NCBI GenBank assembly: GCA_963536495.1
Contig: CAUTAF010000008.1
Span: 14,957 to 78,956 of the forward strand
Direction of reading: 5' to 3'
DNA: 64,000 nucleotides
Source of the DNA: CAJPPJ01 sp963536495
Lineage (GTDB): Bacteria > Bacillota_I > Bacilli_A > RF39 > UBA660
Both the position numbers and the translations under genes were made by a program. Positions 32,231-42,227 of this stretch are shown one piece after another (the stretch's first letter is position 1; each line of letters begins with the position of its first letter). Under the pieces are notes generated by a model. The model was not told where the DNA came from. It worked only from the letters and a program-made list of their open reading frames with translations, and did not search any database.

Positions 32231-35200
32231 CTATCCGACATTATCTAGCATTTCCTTTCTTAGTTGAGTGTCTTCTTTTGCTTTTTCCCATTCAACTAAG
32301 CTACTTCTTACATCTTTTTGTAATGCGTTCCAAGTTGCATTATTATTTCTTAAATATTTTATTAAATTTCTTAAAATAGCATTTGCCATTTTTTGCTTAT
32401 CTAAATCCTTGTCTTCGTTTTCTTTTGCTTTTCCTATATCAACAACTTTCATTTTAATAGGTACATAGATTTTATGTTCTATTACTCTTTCAGTTTGTGG
32501 GTCAATTACTTCAAATTTAGAAAGTATCATTACATAAGTTTCTCTAGTAATTTTCTTAGCTAAATAACTTACAAAATCATCATAATGGTTATTTATGAAA
32601 TCTGCATACTTTTCATCATCTAATTTACTTGTATAATTAATCCAATATCTTCTTACTAAATCATAATCAACACTTGGGTTTCCTAATACTTTTTGTTCTT
32701 TAAATTCTTCTTTAAATTCTTCAACAACTTGTTCTCTGTTGTTTCCGTCTTCATCTTTTACAGTAACAGTTTTCAATTCAAATTTAGAGTATTTTTCCTT
32801 ACCATTTTTCAAAGAAAACTCTAAATTCTTATTGTTTTCTAAAGCTAATTTAATTTCCTTTATTCTTTCTTCAAAGATTATTTGTAATGAATTTACTCCA
32901 CCATTGTCATTCTTAACTTTTAAGAATGGACTTTTTGTTCCATAATATTTAGAGAAATATTGTTCCCAATCATCTGTATTTACAGTAGATTTTTCTCCTT
33001 TTTCTTTATCTTCTTTCAAGAAATTATAGAAATTTTCATAACTTGTTAGAATAAGTTCTTCTGTATTATTAGGATTAATAATTTCTTCACTTAAACTATC
33101 TTCACCTTTACTGTTGTCATCTTTAATATTTGTACCACCATTAACTTTTAAAATTGTTTCAAGTAATCCGTCATATAAAGACGCTCCATAGAATACCATT
33201 TCTGCTCTGTCTTTATCTGTTTCTTCAAGGTCTAATATCAAAGTAGAGTTTATAGGTAAGAATAAATTAGAAAATTCTTCTCCTTTATTCATAGAAATAC
33301 TTCTATTTAAAACAGCTAAATCATCTATCATACTTTGATTATCTAAGTCAAATAAATGTTCTAAATTCTTTCCAGTAGCTTTCTTGTACTCTTTATCAGC
33401 AAATCTTCCCTCACCAGCAATACTTTCTTTATAGTAAGTCTTTAAATCTGTATTAGTTACCTTAGCAATAACTCCACTTAAAATATCTTCTTGATGTTTA
33501 ATAAGTCCTGTTCTTGCTCTTGATAAAACTATTCCTTTATTTTTACCATTATAGTCAAAGTTATTTAATAAATCTCCAACAAATCCTTTTGCAACAACAG
33601 TTGTTTTTCCATTTTCTACAATCGTTTCATATCTTGCAAATATTAATGGTTGTTTCATATATCCTAATACATAACATACTTTATAATATCTATAAAATGT
33701 ACTTTCAACTCCATATACTTCATTCTTTGGTTCATAGAACACTTCATATCTATTTAATATATCATCATTATTAGGATTTGTTAATTTATATGATAAATCA
33801 TTTTCAATATTCTTGTTGTCTTCTATCTTGTCTAATCCCTCACTTATAACATAAGGTATTTTTGTTCTACCTTTATATTCAGGTACTTTAAAGTATTGTA
33901 TCTTTTCAGTTAAGATAGGAGGTTTACCACTGACTGATATAAGAATTTTATCAGACGGAAGATTTCTTACCTCACTTACTGATAACAAGTTTCTTGATTG
34001 TCTTGTTTCAGATTTCGTACCACTACTAAATGCTTTCATTCCACTTTTGTTTTCATATTCTATCGTTTCACTTCCGAATGTTTCACTTACATATTTAGCT
34101 GTTTGGTTTTCATTGGCTGTATAGAATATTTGGACAGCACAATTTGACATAAATCCATTCTTTTCTCCATAAATATTAAATAATTGGTCTAAAGATTGTA
34201 GGATTATCATTAATTTCATTCCATACCCTGCAACATATCCTATACCTTTTTCCAATACTTCCATCTTACCTAAAGCTGGGAACTCATCTAGTACAAACAG
34301 TAATCTCCATTTATGTCCTTTACCACTAATGTAATCCATTTCAGAAGTTAATCCGTTTACTATTTGAATTAATACTATTCTTGCAAATGGCGACATTGTA
34401 ACTAAGTCTTTTGGTTCTATAACTAGGTATAATGATACAGGTGTCTTGTAGTTCATTAAATCCCATATTCTAAAATCAGATGAACTTGTGTTATATCTAA
34501 CAATAGGAGTAGAGAACATCTTTAATTTTGTTTCTCCAACAGCTTTTACTGAACCAAACATATTTTCTGACATTGTACAAATCTTAGAGAATAATTTTTG
34601 TATACTTGGGTGTATTCCTTTATCAATTATTCCTGTATTTGTAGGATATGAATTTTGTAAAACTCCCATAAGTTTAGCATTGTTTTCTGTATCAGTAGGG
34701 TCAAAGTGTTTGATAAAGTTTTCAGGAGCTGGTTGTTTAAAACCTTTCTTTCCATCTTCACTCTCTACTGTTTCAACAGCTGGAACTCCATAAAGTGGTT
34801 TACCATTTTTATTCTTATTAGGAGAAAGTCCTGCTAAGAAACTCAAATAGTCTTTCAATTCCATATCATTATCAGGGTTTACTAAAACATCATTTATATC
34901 TGAAAATCCTGCTCTACGATTTGCCTCTAATGTTTCAGCGTCTGTTAAATCTCTTCCCTCAACTTCTTTTATTCTTTTCTTCATTGCTAATCCCTCTTGT
35001 CTTACTTTATATAAGGCAAAAGTCATTAATCCTTGAATAAAGATACTACCATTTTCGTCCCAAAATGGGTCTGGTTTTTCACTTTGTGATAATAGAGTTG
35101 CTATGTTATCTATTTGTTCACTTTCTTTAAGTCCACCCTCAAATGCAACATCAATTTCATTCATAGGGTTGTACTTACAACTTTCAGTAGACATAGGTGC

Positions 35201-36757
35201 AAGTCTTATTATCTTATTATTAAATCTTTCTTTTCTAAATCCACTTGTCAACTGATAGTTTTCACCTTTAATATCTAGTACGAATACACTTTCGTTCCAA
35301 CTATCTATTAGGGTAGGTATGATAAGTGATACCCCTTTCCCTGTTCTTGTGGGTGCACCCACAAGAATATGAGTTTTACTATTATCTCTTAAAGTATGTC
35401 CATTATATTTACCCATAACAACACCTTTAGGAACAAGTAAATCAGTTGCGAATGGTTTTTGACTATCTTTTCCTAATAATAAGTTTTCCATTTCAGCCCA
35501 CTTAGAACTTCCGTGTGTAGTCAAAATCTTCTTTTTATTTAAGAAATTTCTAGCAACATATCCTGCAATTAATAAGAACCATATAGATACATTGAACCAC
35601 CAAACAATAAAACTTATGATAAAACTACCATTACCTTTGTTTTCTGCATATTCATTTAATAAAACAGCGTATTTATCATCTAATAATGTAAGCCCCATTT
35701 TATAATCGTTTAAAGCATTAAAAGTTGCTTGTTCATTTGCATAAAATTCTTGCATAGCTTTTAATTTTTGCTTATCTTTCTTACTTAAATCATTACCTTT
35801 GTTTTCAAGTTCAATTATCTTAGCATAGATATTATTTATTTCAGCTAAATATTTTTCATTATATTTATCTTGAATTTTTACAGCCTCTTCTAAACCAACT
35901 GCCCACTTCATATCTTTATCTTCAAAAGATTTATTGAATACTTTGAAGAAACTGTTTTCTTTGTGATGTTCTAATTTAATTCCAAATTGTTTTATATCTT
36001 CATCAGTAGGATATTTATGTTTATATTCTTTTAATTTACCTAATGTTTCATCAAATTTTATAAACATCTCTCCTGTAAATTTTTTACCATTTACTTCAAT
36101 TACAGAATTTTTTAGTATGATTTCTTTGTCAGTAAGACGATTAGTATAACTTCTATAAGCTACTATTGATACTGTTATCCAAACAACTAATAATAAACTT
36201 CCTAAAACAATTCCTATTATTTTTAACATTCCGTCTTTATTAGTTTTTGCAAATTGCTCATCATAACTAGGTATTCCTGTTTTACCCATTTCTTTAATTT
36301 TTTCATCTTCTTTTTTAAGAATATCTTTTATTCTTACACTGTCTTTTGCATATTTTTCTTTTGTTGATTTTTCTTTCTTTTCAACTTCTTTTAATTTTTC
36401 TTCATAATATTTAACATCATCATCTTCATCAGGATTTTTGTCAGTAATTTCCAATCTTTTATATTCTTCCTTAACTTTTTCTTTAGTTTGTTTTAATTTA
36501 TTTTTGATTTCTTCCTTTTCTTCAGCTAATTTTTGAAAAATACCCTCATATTTTTTCTCAAAATTGTTGCTTTTTTTAGAAGATTGTTTGCCTAAATAAA
36601 TGTAAGGAAAAGCATATAAACTTAGTGCTGTAATTCCTGCTAAGATATAAGCAATGTCTACATTAAAATATATTAGTCCTATAACTACCACAAGAAATAG
36701 TCCTAAAGCAATCATAAGTTTCTTTAACTTTTCTTTTTCTTTTTTTGGTAATGCCAT
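32231..36757 (-). CDS. virD4: VirD4/TraG-family type IV coupling protein, unusually large
   Basis: At 1508 residues it is more than twice the usual 600-700. The N-terminus has TM segments at about 10-55 (two), 175-200 and 380-405. Between the last two lies a periplasmic or coiled region of about 180 residues. The motor domain follows: Walker A GAPTRTGKG (about 462-470), the strand VFVLDIKGENYQLT, Walker B LLFVLDEFPALG (about 820-831) and ILQSLDQLFNIYG after it. The C-terminal 500 residues are an extension I cannot assign, possibly a substrate-recognition or adaptor region. It couples DNA or protein substrates to the T4SS channel using ATP. It follows VirB10 by 69 bp. Confidence 0.92.
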   Translation of the reverse strand: MALPKKEKEKLKKLMIALGLFLVVVIGLIYFNVDIAYILAGITALSLYAFPYIYLGKQSSKKSNNFEKKYEGIFQKLAEEKEEIKNKLKQTKEKVKEEYKRLEITDKNPDEDDDVKYYEEKLKEVEKKEKSTKEKYAKDSVRIKDILKKEDEKIKEMGKTGIPSYDEQFAKTNKDGMLKIIGIVLGSLLLVVWITVSIVAYRSYTNRLTDKEIILKNSVIEVNGKKFTGEMFIKFDETLGKLKEYKHKYPTDEDIKQFGIKLEHHKENSFFKVFNKSFEDKDMKWAVGLEEAVKIQDKYNEKYLAEINNIYAKIIELENKGNDLSKKDKQKLKAMQEFYANEQATFNALNDYKMGLTLLDDKYAVLLNEYAENKGNGSFIISFIVWWFNVSIWFLLIAGYVARNFLNKKKILTTHGSSKWAEMENLLLGKDSQKPFATDLLVPKGVVMGKYNGHTLRDNSKTHILVGAPTRTGKGVSLIIPTLIDSWNESVFVLDIKGENYQLTSGFRKERFNNKIIRLAPMSTESCKYNPMNEIDVAFEGGLKESEQIDNIATLLSQSEKPDPFWDENGSIFIQGLMTFALYKVRQEGLAMKKRIKEVEGRDLTDAETLEANRRAGFSDINDVLVNPDNDMELKDYLSFLAGLSPNKNKNGKPLYGVPAVETVESEDGKKGFKQPAPENFIKHFDPTDTENNAKLMGVLQNSYPTNTGIIDKGIHPSIQKLFSKICTMSENMFGSVKAVGETKLKMFSTPIVRYNTSSSDFRIWDLMNYKTPVSLYLVIEPKDLVTMSPFARIVLIQIVNGLTSEMDYISGKGHKWRLLFVLDEFPALGKMEVLEKGIGYVAGYGMKLMIILQSLDQLFNIYGEKNGFMSNCAVQIFYTANENQTAKYVSETFGSETIEYENKSGMKAFSSGTKSETRQSRNLLSVSEVRNLPSDKILISVSGKPPILTEKIQYFKVPEYKGRTKIPYVISEGLDKIEDNKNIENDLSYKLTNPNNDDILNRYEVFYEPKNEVYGVESTFYRYYKVCYVLGYMKQPLIFARYETIVENGKTTVVAKGFVGDLLNNFDYNGKNKGIVLSRARTGLIKHQEDILSGVIAKVTNTDLKTYYKESIAGEGRFADKEYKKATGKNLEHLFDLDNQSMIDDLAVLNRSISMNKGEEFSNLFLPINSTLILDLEETDKDRAEMVFYGASLYDGLLETILKVNGGTNIKDDNSKGEDSLSEEIINPNNTEELILTSYENFYNFLKEDKEKGEKSTVNTDDWEQYFSKYYGTKSPFLKVKNDNGGVNSLQIIFEERIKEIKLALENNKNLEFSLKNGKEKYSKFELKTVTVKDEDGNNREQVVEEFKEEFKEQKVLGNPSVDYDLVRRYWINYTSKLDDEKYADFINNHYDDFVSYLAKKITRETYVMILSKFEVIDPQTERVIEHKIYVPIKMKVVDIGKAKENEDKDLDKQKMANAILRNLIKYLRNNNATWNALQKDVRSSLVEWEKAKEDTQLRKEMLDNVG

Positions 36758-36826
36758 TCTTACCCCCTTAAATAAAATGAAATAGGTGTCCTACCCTTAG
36801 AGATAAAACACCTACTTTTTTAAAAA

Positions 36827-38698
36827 TTATTTGTTAGTTCTTACTCTTTCAAATTTAGGTAATCTTATATCTACATTGACTAAAATATTAGTTTTTGTTC
36901 CACTCTTAACCTTAACAGTATTAGGTCTTGTTACTACTTTTTGAACTTCTCCATCAACTATTTGAGTTAAAGATTGTCCTATTCTTTCTCCTACTTGTCC
37001 ACCACTTTCTGAATATACTACTCCATCTCTTGTATCATATTTTCTAAGTAATATTTCAGGTAATGTTGACGCAATTCCAAGTGTTCCCTCAAATATTGAA
37101 GAGGCTACGATTGACGCAATCTTTTTAAAGTATCTTTTATTAACTTTTCCCTCAATTCCGTCTATTCCTGATAAATCTAAGCCTTTAAAGTTATCCATAA
37201 AGATATTATCTCCATTTGTTAAAATAATTCTATCCCAAACAGTTGCAACTCTTTCAAGTCCTCCGTTTGTCTTTAAAGGTATCATCTCACCCATAACCTT
37301 ACTTCCTTTAGGTATCAATAAGAAATTACCTGTTAAACTATCATAAACATCTTCTCTTACAATAGCTGTTACCCTACCTGGATAATCTGAATTTATTTCA
37401 TTCATTATTACAGCTGGAATTATAGTTCCCTCTAATATATCATATTTACCCTCTTCTTTTTCATAAGCATAGTAAGGAGTTTTATTGGCTCTTGCACTGT
37501 TGTTAGCACTTCCACCAATATTTCCACTAAATTTAACTCCGTCCGTAGGTTGTCTTCCCATTAAATCAGCAACTGCTTTATCAACTTCGTTAGCTTGGTA
37601 GTCTATATTTACTCCACCACTTATACCACCATTTGCTCCACTACCTATTCCACTTCCATTTCTTTTCTTAGTAGATACTCCCATTTGGTTCAATGCACTT
37701 TCTTTTTGTTGTTTTGCACTAACATATTGTATTCTATCGTCCATTCCACCTTTAAATACTGCTATATTACTTTCTGCTCCCTCTAATTTAATCATATTTC
37801 TATTTTTTCTAGGTTTTTCTACAACTTCTTTTTCTATATCGGCTCTAGTATCATCTGTATCATAACTATCGCTTTTAGCTTGTCTTTCCATTTCTTCTAA
37901 GGCTTTTAAACTTTCTTGCTCTCTTGCGTCTATTTCGTCCATTTGTTGTTGATTAGGGTCAACTCCATTAATGTTTCCATTTCCATTTCCAATGTTTTCA
38001 TTTTCAGGATTTCCCTCACCTTGCATTTGGTTTTGTTGAGCCAAGTTTATATTATCATAGACAGAATTTCCTTGTTCTAATTGTTGTGAAAAAGAACTTT
38101 CTTGTCCATTGATAGAAGTATTAGACTTTAATTGGTTTAAATCATCTGTTGAAAGTGTTTCTTCTTTAGCAATATCTTCAATTTTAGGTTGTTCTAAAGT
38201 TTCTTCTTTACTACCAAACATTGCATTAAATAATAACAATAATAATGTTACTCCAAATATTCCACTTATGATATAAACGATTTTTCTATATTTAGGGTTT
38301 AAGATACTTTTTCTTTTACCCTTATCTATTTCAGGTGCATTTATATCTATATCTTCTTCTGCTTTAGGATTAAATTCAGCACCTGCCATTCTTTGATATT
38401 CTTTCTTTGCGTGTTCAACACTTTTTCTCTTTTCTTCTTTTGCTTTATTTTCTCTTTCTCTATTAAGTTCTTCTTCAGCAAAAGGTGTTTTGGCTGTTGA
38501 ATTTACATCAGAATTAGAAGAATAATTATTAGAGTTTTCATAACCTTTTTCTCTATTTATTTCATCTCTGTCTTCTAAATTTGTTTCTAAATCATCTATA
38601 TGTGTTTCATTTGAATTATCAAAAGTTGAATTATTTCTTCTATCTCTATCATTTATAAAATCGTTATCTTTACCTAAGTTTGCATTATCATCAAACAT
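36827..38698 (-). CDS. virB10: VirB10/TrbI-family T4SS core-complex protein
   Basis: The 623-residue product has a cytoplasmic acidic N-terminus (about 1-140), a single TM near residues 140-160 (IVYIISGIFGVTLLLLLFNA), a long low-complexity periplasmic linker rich in Q, N and G, and the conserved C-terminal VirB10 barrel from about residue 430. That barrel includes LLIPKGSKVMGEM, RVATVWDRIIL and SIFEGTLGIAST. VirB10 spans both membranes and gates the channel. It lies between VirB9 and VirD4 with 33- and 69-bp gaps. Confidence 0.93.
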   Translation of the reverse strand: MFDDNANLGKDNDFINDRDRRNNSTFDNSNETHIDDLETNLEDRDEINREKGYENSNNYSSNSDVNSTAKTPFAEEELNRERENKAKEEKRKSVEHAKKEYQRMAGAEFNPKAEEDIDINAPEIDKGKRKSILNPKYRKIVYIISGIFGVTLLLLLFNAMFGSKEETLEQPKIEDIAKEETLSTDDLNQLKSNTSINGQESSFSQQLEQGNSVYDNINLAQQNQMQGEGNPENENIGNGNGNINGVDPNQQQMDEIDAREQESLKALEEMERQAKSDSYDTDDTRADIEKEVVEKPRKNRNMIKLEGAESNIAVFKGGMDDRIQYVSAKQQKESALNQMGVSTKKRNGSGIGSGANGGISGGVNIDYQANEVDKAVADLMGRQPTDGVKFSGNIGGSANNSARANKTPYYAYEKEEGKYDILEGTIIPAVIMNEINSDYPGRVTAIVREDVYDSLTGNFLLIPKGSKVMGEMIPLKTNGGLERVATVWDRIILTNGDNIFMDNFKGLDLSGIDGIEGKVNKRYFKKIASIVASSIFEGTLGIASTLPEILLRKYDTRDGVVYSESGGQVGERIGQSLTQIVDGEVQKVVTRPNTVKVKSGTKTNILVNVDIRLPKFERVRTNK

Positions 38699-38731
38699 CT
38701 TTTTATACCCCCTTTCACTATATTAATAAAA

Positions 38732-39577
38732 TTATTTCTTAATTCTAATTCTATTAAATCTAGCTGTTGTATTTCCTAATTTAGTTTGTCCTTGTTCAAA
38801 TATCTTATCTACTATAAAGAACTTATGTCCATCTTTTTCTTCAATTCTTTGGTTTACATTTTCAGGTTTACCTGTTTCATCTAAAACTTCTAAGATTGGC
38901 ATTTCTTGAATACCTTTTTTCATTCTAACATAAGTTTTTATTCCATCATTGTAAACTAAATCAGGACTTATAATGTTTGTGTCTTTTATTTCATAGTTTA
39001 AATCTCTTATTTCATTAGTAGGAATATTAGCAACTTCTGACATCATCTTATCAGTTGTTATAGGCATTGTTAGTTTAGATACACTTGCCTCATTTGTATA
39101 TGCTATAATTTCACTTTCTAATGGATATGTAAATTTAACCATTGGATTGAATATTGTTTTTGAAGTCTTTACATCAAAATAATATACTCTCTTATCAGTT
39201 GTTATGATAATGTTTGTGTCTAAGTCTTCAAATAAAGGTTTTATATATACTAAACTACTTCCATCTTTTCCCCCTCTAGTTTGGTCTAGCATAAATCCCT
39301 CTGTATTCCCACCTGCTATATAAAGTACATCTTCATTAGCCTCTAATTTGATAACTGTTATGAAATCTTCTTTAACAAAAATTTGATATGAGTTATCTTC
39401 AGCATAAGGGAAAATTGCACTAATTTTTTTGATTGCCTCTTTCTTTCCACTTATATAAGTAGGGTTTGTCGAATTGTTGTAAACTACTTTCTTTGCAAGA
39501 ACTTTATCATTTGCTAAAACTTCAGTTCCTATTCCACCAACTAATAATCCTAATGCTATTATCTTTGCTATTCTCAT
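38732..39577 (-). CDS. virB9: VirB9/TrbG-family T4SS outer-core protein
   Basis: The 281-residue product has a signal peptide (MRIAKIIALGLLVGGIGTEV, cleavage near VLA-ND). An N-terminal beta domain contains NIIITTDKRVYYFDVKTSK and FTYPLESEIIA, the usual VirB9 block. The C-terminal domain ends with GHKFFIVDKIFEQGQTKLGN, corresponding to the VirB9 'lyvIDrvf' region. It forms the outer part of the core complex with VirB10. Its position directly before virB10 supports the call. Confidence 0.88.
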   Translation of the reverse strand: MRIAKIIALGLLVGGIGTEVLANDKVLAKKVVYNNSTNPTYISGKKEAIKKISAIFPYAEDNSYQIFVKEDFITVIKLEANEDVLYIAGGNTEGFMLDQTRGGKDGSSLVYIKPLFEDLDTNIIITTDKRVYYFDVKTSKTIFNPMVKFTYPLESEIIAYTNEASVSKLTMPITTDKMMSEVANIPTNEIRDLNYEIKDTNIISPDLVYNDGIKTYVRMKKGIQEMPILEVLDETGKPENVNQRIEEKDGHKFFIVDKIFEQGQTKLGNTTARFNRIRIKK

Positions 39578-39688
39578 TTTCCGTTCTCCTTTACTATTTA
39601 TTTATATTTTTTTAATTTACTGTTCTAAAATTTCCTACATTTTTAACATATTACTTTAATTCTTTCAATGATTTTATTTCCTAAAATT

Positions 39689-41710
39689 CTAATTTTTGTT
39701 CTCAATTTTTTCTATTTTTTCTATTTTATCAAACATAAAATCAAAATCTTCTTTAAATTCATCTTTATATTTCCCAAAATACTTAATTATGTTTCTTATA
39801 AACTCTTTCTCCCCATTTTCATCTAATTTAAGTATTTTTCTTAATGATTTACTATCTACATACTCTACATTTATTACATTATTGATATAAAGTATATTGA
39901 TAATCTGTAAGTAAATAAACTCAACTAATTTCGATAAGAATAAATAATCATAATTATTATTTATTATCTTTTCAACTTCTTTAAATGTCTTTGAAGTCTT
40001 CTCACTTACTCTTTTGTTTATTTCAAATTTTTCCCTTAAATTATATCTACTATAATAAAAATAATTTATATATTTCAACATCTTCATTCTTACTGTATCA
40101 ACATTTATGTCCTTTAAATTTCTTATAAATTCCTTAAAGTCATTTATACTACTTTCTTTTTCTTTAACTAATATAAATAGACATTGCATATATATATATA
40201 AATATATTTGTAATAGATATTTCCCTAAACTACTTTCAAATTTTCCTGCAATCTCAACATTTACAGGATTAACTAAAACTGATTTTACCATATCAGTTAT
40301 AAGTGTTTTATCACTTTCAAATCTTAAATTTGTTTTTTCTAATAAACCACTTTTCTTTATATTATCTATATAAGAAGAAAATAATACAAAATATTCACTT
40401 TTATTTATTGTAAGTATTTTAAAACTTATATTTTGTTTTTGAGCCTGAAAAAATTCTAAGTTTTGTAACCTTTTTTCAACAATTCTTTTTTCACTATATT
40501 GAAATATCAATCTATCACTTCTTGAAAAAACTTTTACTACTAACTCAAGTTCCAATTTTATTTCCAAATCTATTTTAGGAAGTCTTATATAAACTATATT
40601 ATTCATTCCACTTTCGTGTTTATCATCTTCTTTTGCTTTAACTCCTATAACCTTTATATTCTTTAGAATATTTTTCTTTGAGTTATCTATCAAGTTCTTT
40701 TCTAATAGTTGACATACAATAGCATATTTAATTTTTTCAATCTCTTCTGTCTTGATATGCTTTTCAACTTCTTCTTTTATATCATCACTTATTTCAAAAT
40801 TAACATTTATTATATCCATTGATTTCAATTTATCAAAATATTCAAAATTAAAATTTTGTTCTAAATTCTCAATAGGATATTCATTTGTTAAAAATCTTAT
40901 TCTTTTTGTATCAATTTCTTCAATACAATCATAGAATATTTGTCTTGCTTTTTTTTCAAGTTCATCTTCTGTATCTTTAAGTACAATAATCTTGTTCTTT
41001 TCATCAAAACCTGTATACAGAATTTCATCTATACTTAATAATTGTAAATCTATAAGTAAATTATAAAACTTTAAATTCAAATCATTAAACATAAATCTTT
41101 TATATATTTCATCTTTAACAAATTTTACATTGGCTACGAAATTTCCCTCATTATATATAGGATTTTCTTTTTTTAAATCCAATATTTCTACTTCAAGCAA
41201 TGATGAAAAAGTTTCATTCATTTCTTTTGATGTCATTTTCCCACTTTTTATAATGTAATAATTTATACTAAGTATTAACTTATACAATTTTTTAAATAAA
41301 AGTTCAAATTCTTCAAGTGATATAACCTTTTCTCCACTTATTAAATTAGTATTTTTTATAAATTTATACAATTCTTCATTATCTTCTTCTTTTAAAACTT
41401 TCTTTGTGTTTTCCAAAAACTTTTTTAAATGTTCGTGGATTTTCCTTATTCTAGTTTTATAATTATTATAATGCAAATCGCTATGTTCAACTCTATTTTC
41501 ATACTCATATTTTATGTTGTATAAATTCCTATCTTCTGTTTCTATACTAGGAAATTTTGTCAACTCATTCAGTATGAAGATAGGTGTGAAAACAGTCGTA
41601 TCTCTATGTATATTTTCCTTGTTATTTTTAGAAAAATATAATCTATTTTTTAAGTCAAATATAGAATTTGAAAATATTTTTGTTTCTCTAAATTTATCAA
41701 CCATTTTCAC
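39689..41710 (-). CDS. Unknown 673-aa protein inside the T4SS operon
   Basis: A large soluble, mostly helical protein with no TM segment, no signal peptide and no P-loop, so it is not VirB4 or VirB11. It lies between virB2-like and virB9-like genes with gaps of about 60-110 bp. Scattered hydrophobic helices (YLLQIYLYIYMQCLFILVKE around 495-515) and many charged helices are seen. The operon position suggests a cytoplasmic T4SS or DNA-processing component specific to this lineage. Confidence 0.8.
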   Translation of the reverse strand: MKMVDKFRETKIFSNSIFDLKNRLYFSKNNKENIHRDTTVFTPIFILNELTKFPSIETEDRNLYNIKYEYENRVEHSDLHYNNYKTRIRKIHEHLKKFLENTKKVLKEEDNEELYKFIKNTNLISGEKVISLEEFELLFKKLYKLILSINYYIIKSGKMTSKEMNETFSSLLEVEILDLKKENPIYNEGNFVANVKFVKDEIYKRFMFNDLNLKFYNLLIDLQLLSIDEILYTGFDEKNKIIVLKDTEDELEKKARQIFYDCIEEIDTKRIRFLTNEYPIENLEQNFNFEYFDKLKSMDIINVNFEISDDIKEEVEKHIKTEEIEKIKYAIVCQLLEKNLIDNSKKNILKNIKVIGVKAKEDDKHESGMNNIVYIRLPKIDLEIKLELELVVKVFSRSDRLIFQYSEKRIVEKRLQNLEFFQAQKQNISFKILTINKSEYFVLFSSYIDNIKKSGLLEKTNLRFESDKTLITDMVKSVLVNPVNVEIAGKFESSLGKYLLQIYLYIYMQCLFILVKEKESSINDFKEFIRNLKDINVDTVRMKMLKYINYFYYSRYNLREKFEINKRVSEKTSKTFKEVEKIINNNYDYLFLSKLVEFIYLQIINILYINNVINVEYVDSKSLRKILKLDENGEKEFIRNIIKYFGKYKDEFKEDFDFMFDKIEKIEKIENKN

Positions 41711-41767
41711 ACCTCATTTATTTTTATCCCCTTACTCCATTTAAAATGAATATATTTTTAAAAAAAC

Positions 41768-42208
41768 CTACTCTTCTATTTCCCCTACATTTAATTCGCT
41801 TGTTACAACAGCGTTTACTGGAATTTCTGTTCCACTGATTTTATCAACAATTTTGTAAACAGCAAATGAAATTATAATTGCTAATACGAATACAACAACA
41901 TATTGAGTGATTTGTGATAATTCAGGGTTAGCAAAGAATTTGAATAGTCCAATTAAGAAATAAACTGTTCCTGCAACTGCTATTATAACTATGATAACTG
42001 TTCTGAATGTAATTAAGAAATCAATTACATCACCGAAGTCTTGAACTTGGATACCACTACCTGAACCTGAACCTCCTCCCCCTGTTCCTATAACTGCTGA
42101 GAAACTGTTTGTACTTCTAGCGTTTTGAGCCTCTCTTGCAAAACTCACCACTGTTGTCATTAAAAACATAACTGCCATTAACATAAAACTTTTGATTTTT
42201 TTAAACAT
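41768..42208 (-). CDS. virB2: VirB2/TrbC-like pilin
   Basis: The 146-residue product has a signal peptide (cleavage probably SFA-REA near residue 24), a Gly/Ser-rich linker (GTGGGGSGSGSG, about 42-53), then two hydrophobic helices separated by the short polar loop FFANPELSQITQ, and a polar C-terminus. Two helices with a tight loop is the VirB2/TrbC pilin layout. The final 25 residues are longer than usual. Sits directly downstream of the double VirB2-like gene. Confidence 0.75.
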   Translation of the reverse strand: MFKKIKSFMLMAVMFLMTTVVSFAREAQNARSTNSFSAVIGTGGGGSGSGSGIQVQDFGDVIDFLITFRTVIIVIIAVAGTVYFLIGLFKFFANPELSQITQYVVVFVLAIIISFAVYKIVDKISGTEIPVNAVVTSELNVGEIEE

Positions 42209-42227
42209 ACTTATCTCTTCTCCTTTT

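Noticed and set aside
39689..41710. Assignment of the 673-aa T4SS-operon protein as VirB4
   Set aside because: No Walker A or B motif and no RecA-like pattern can be seen.
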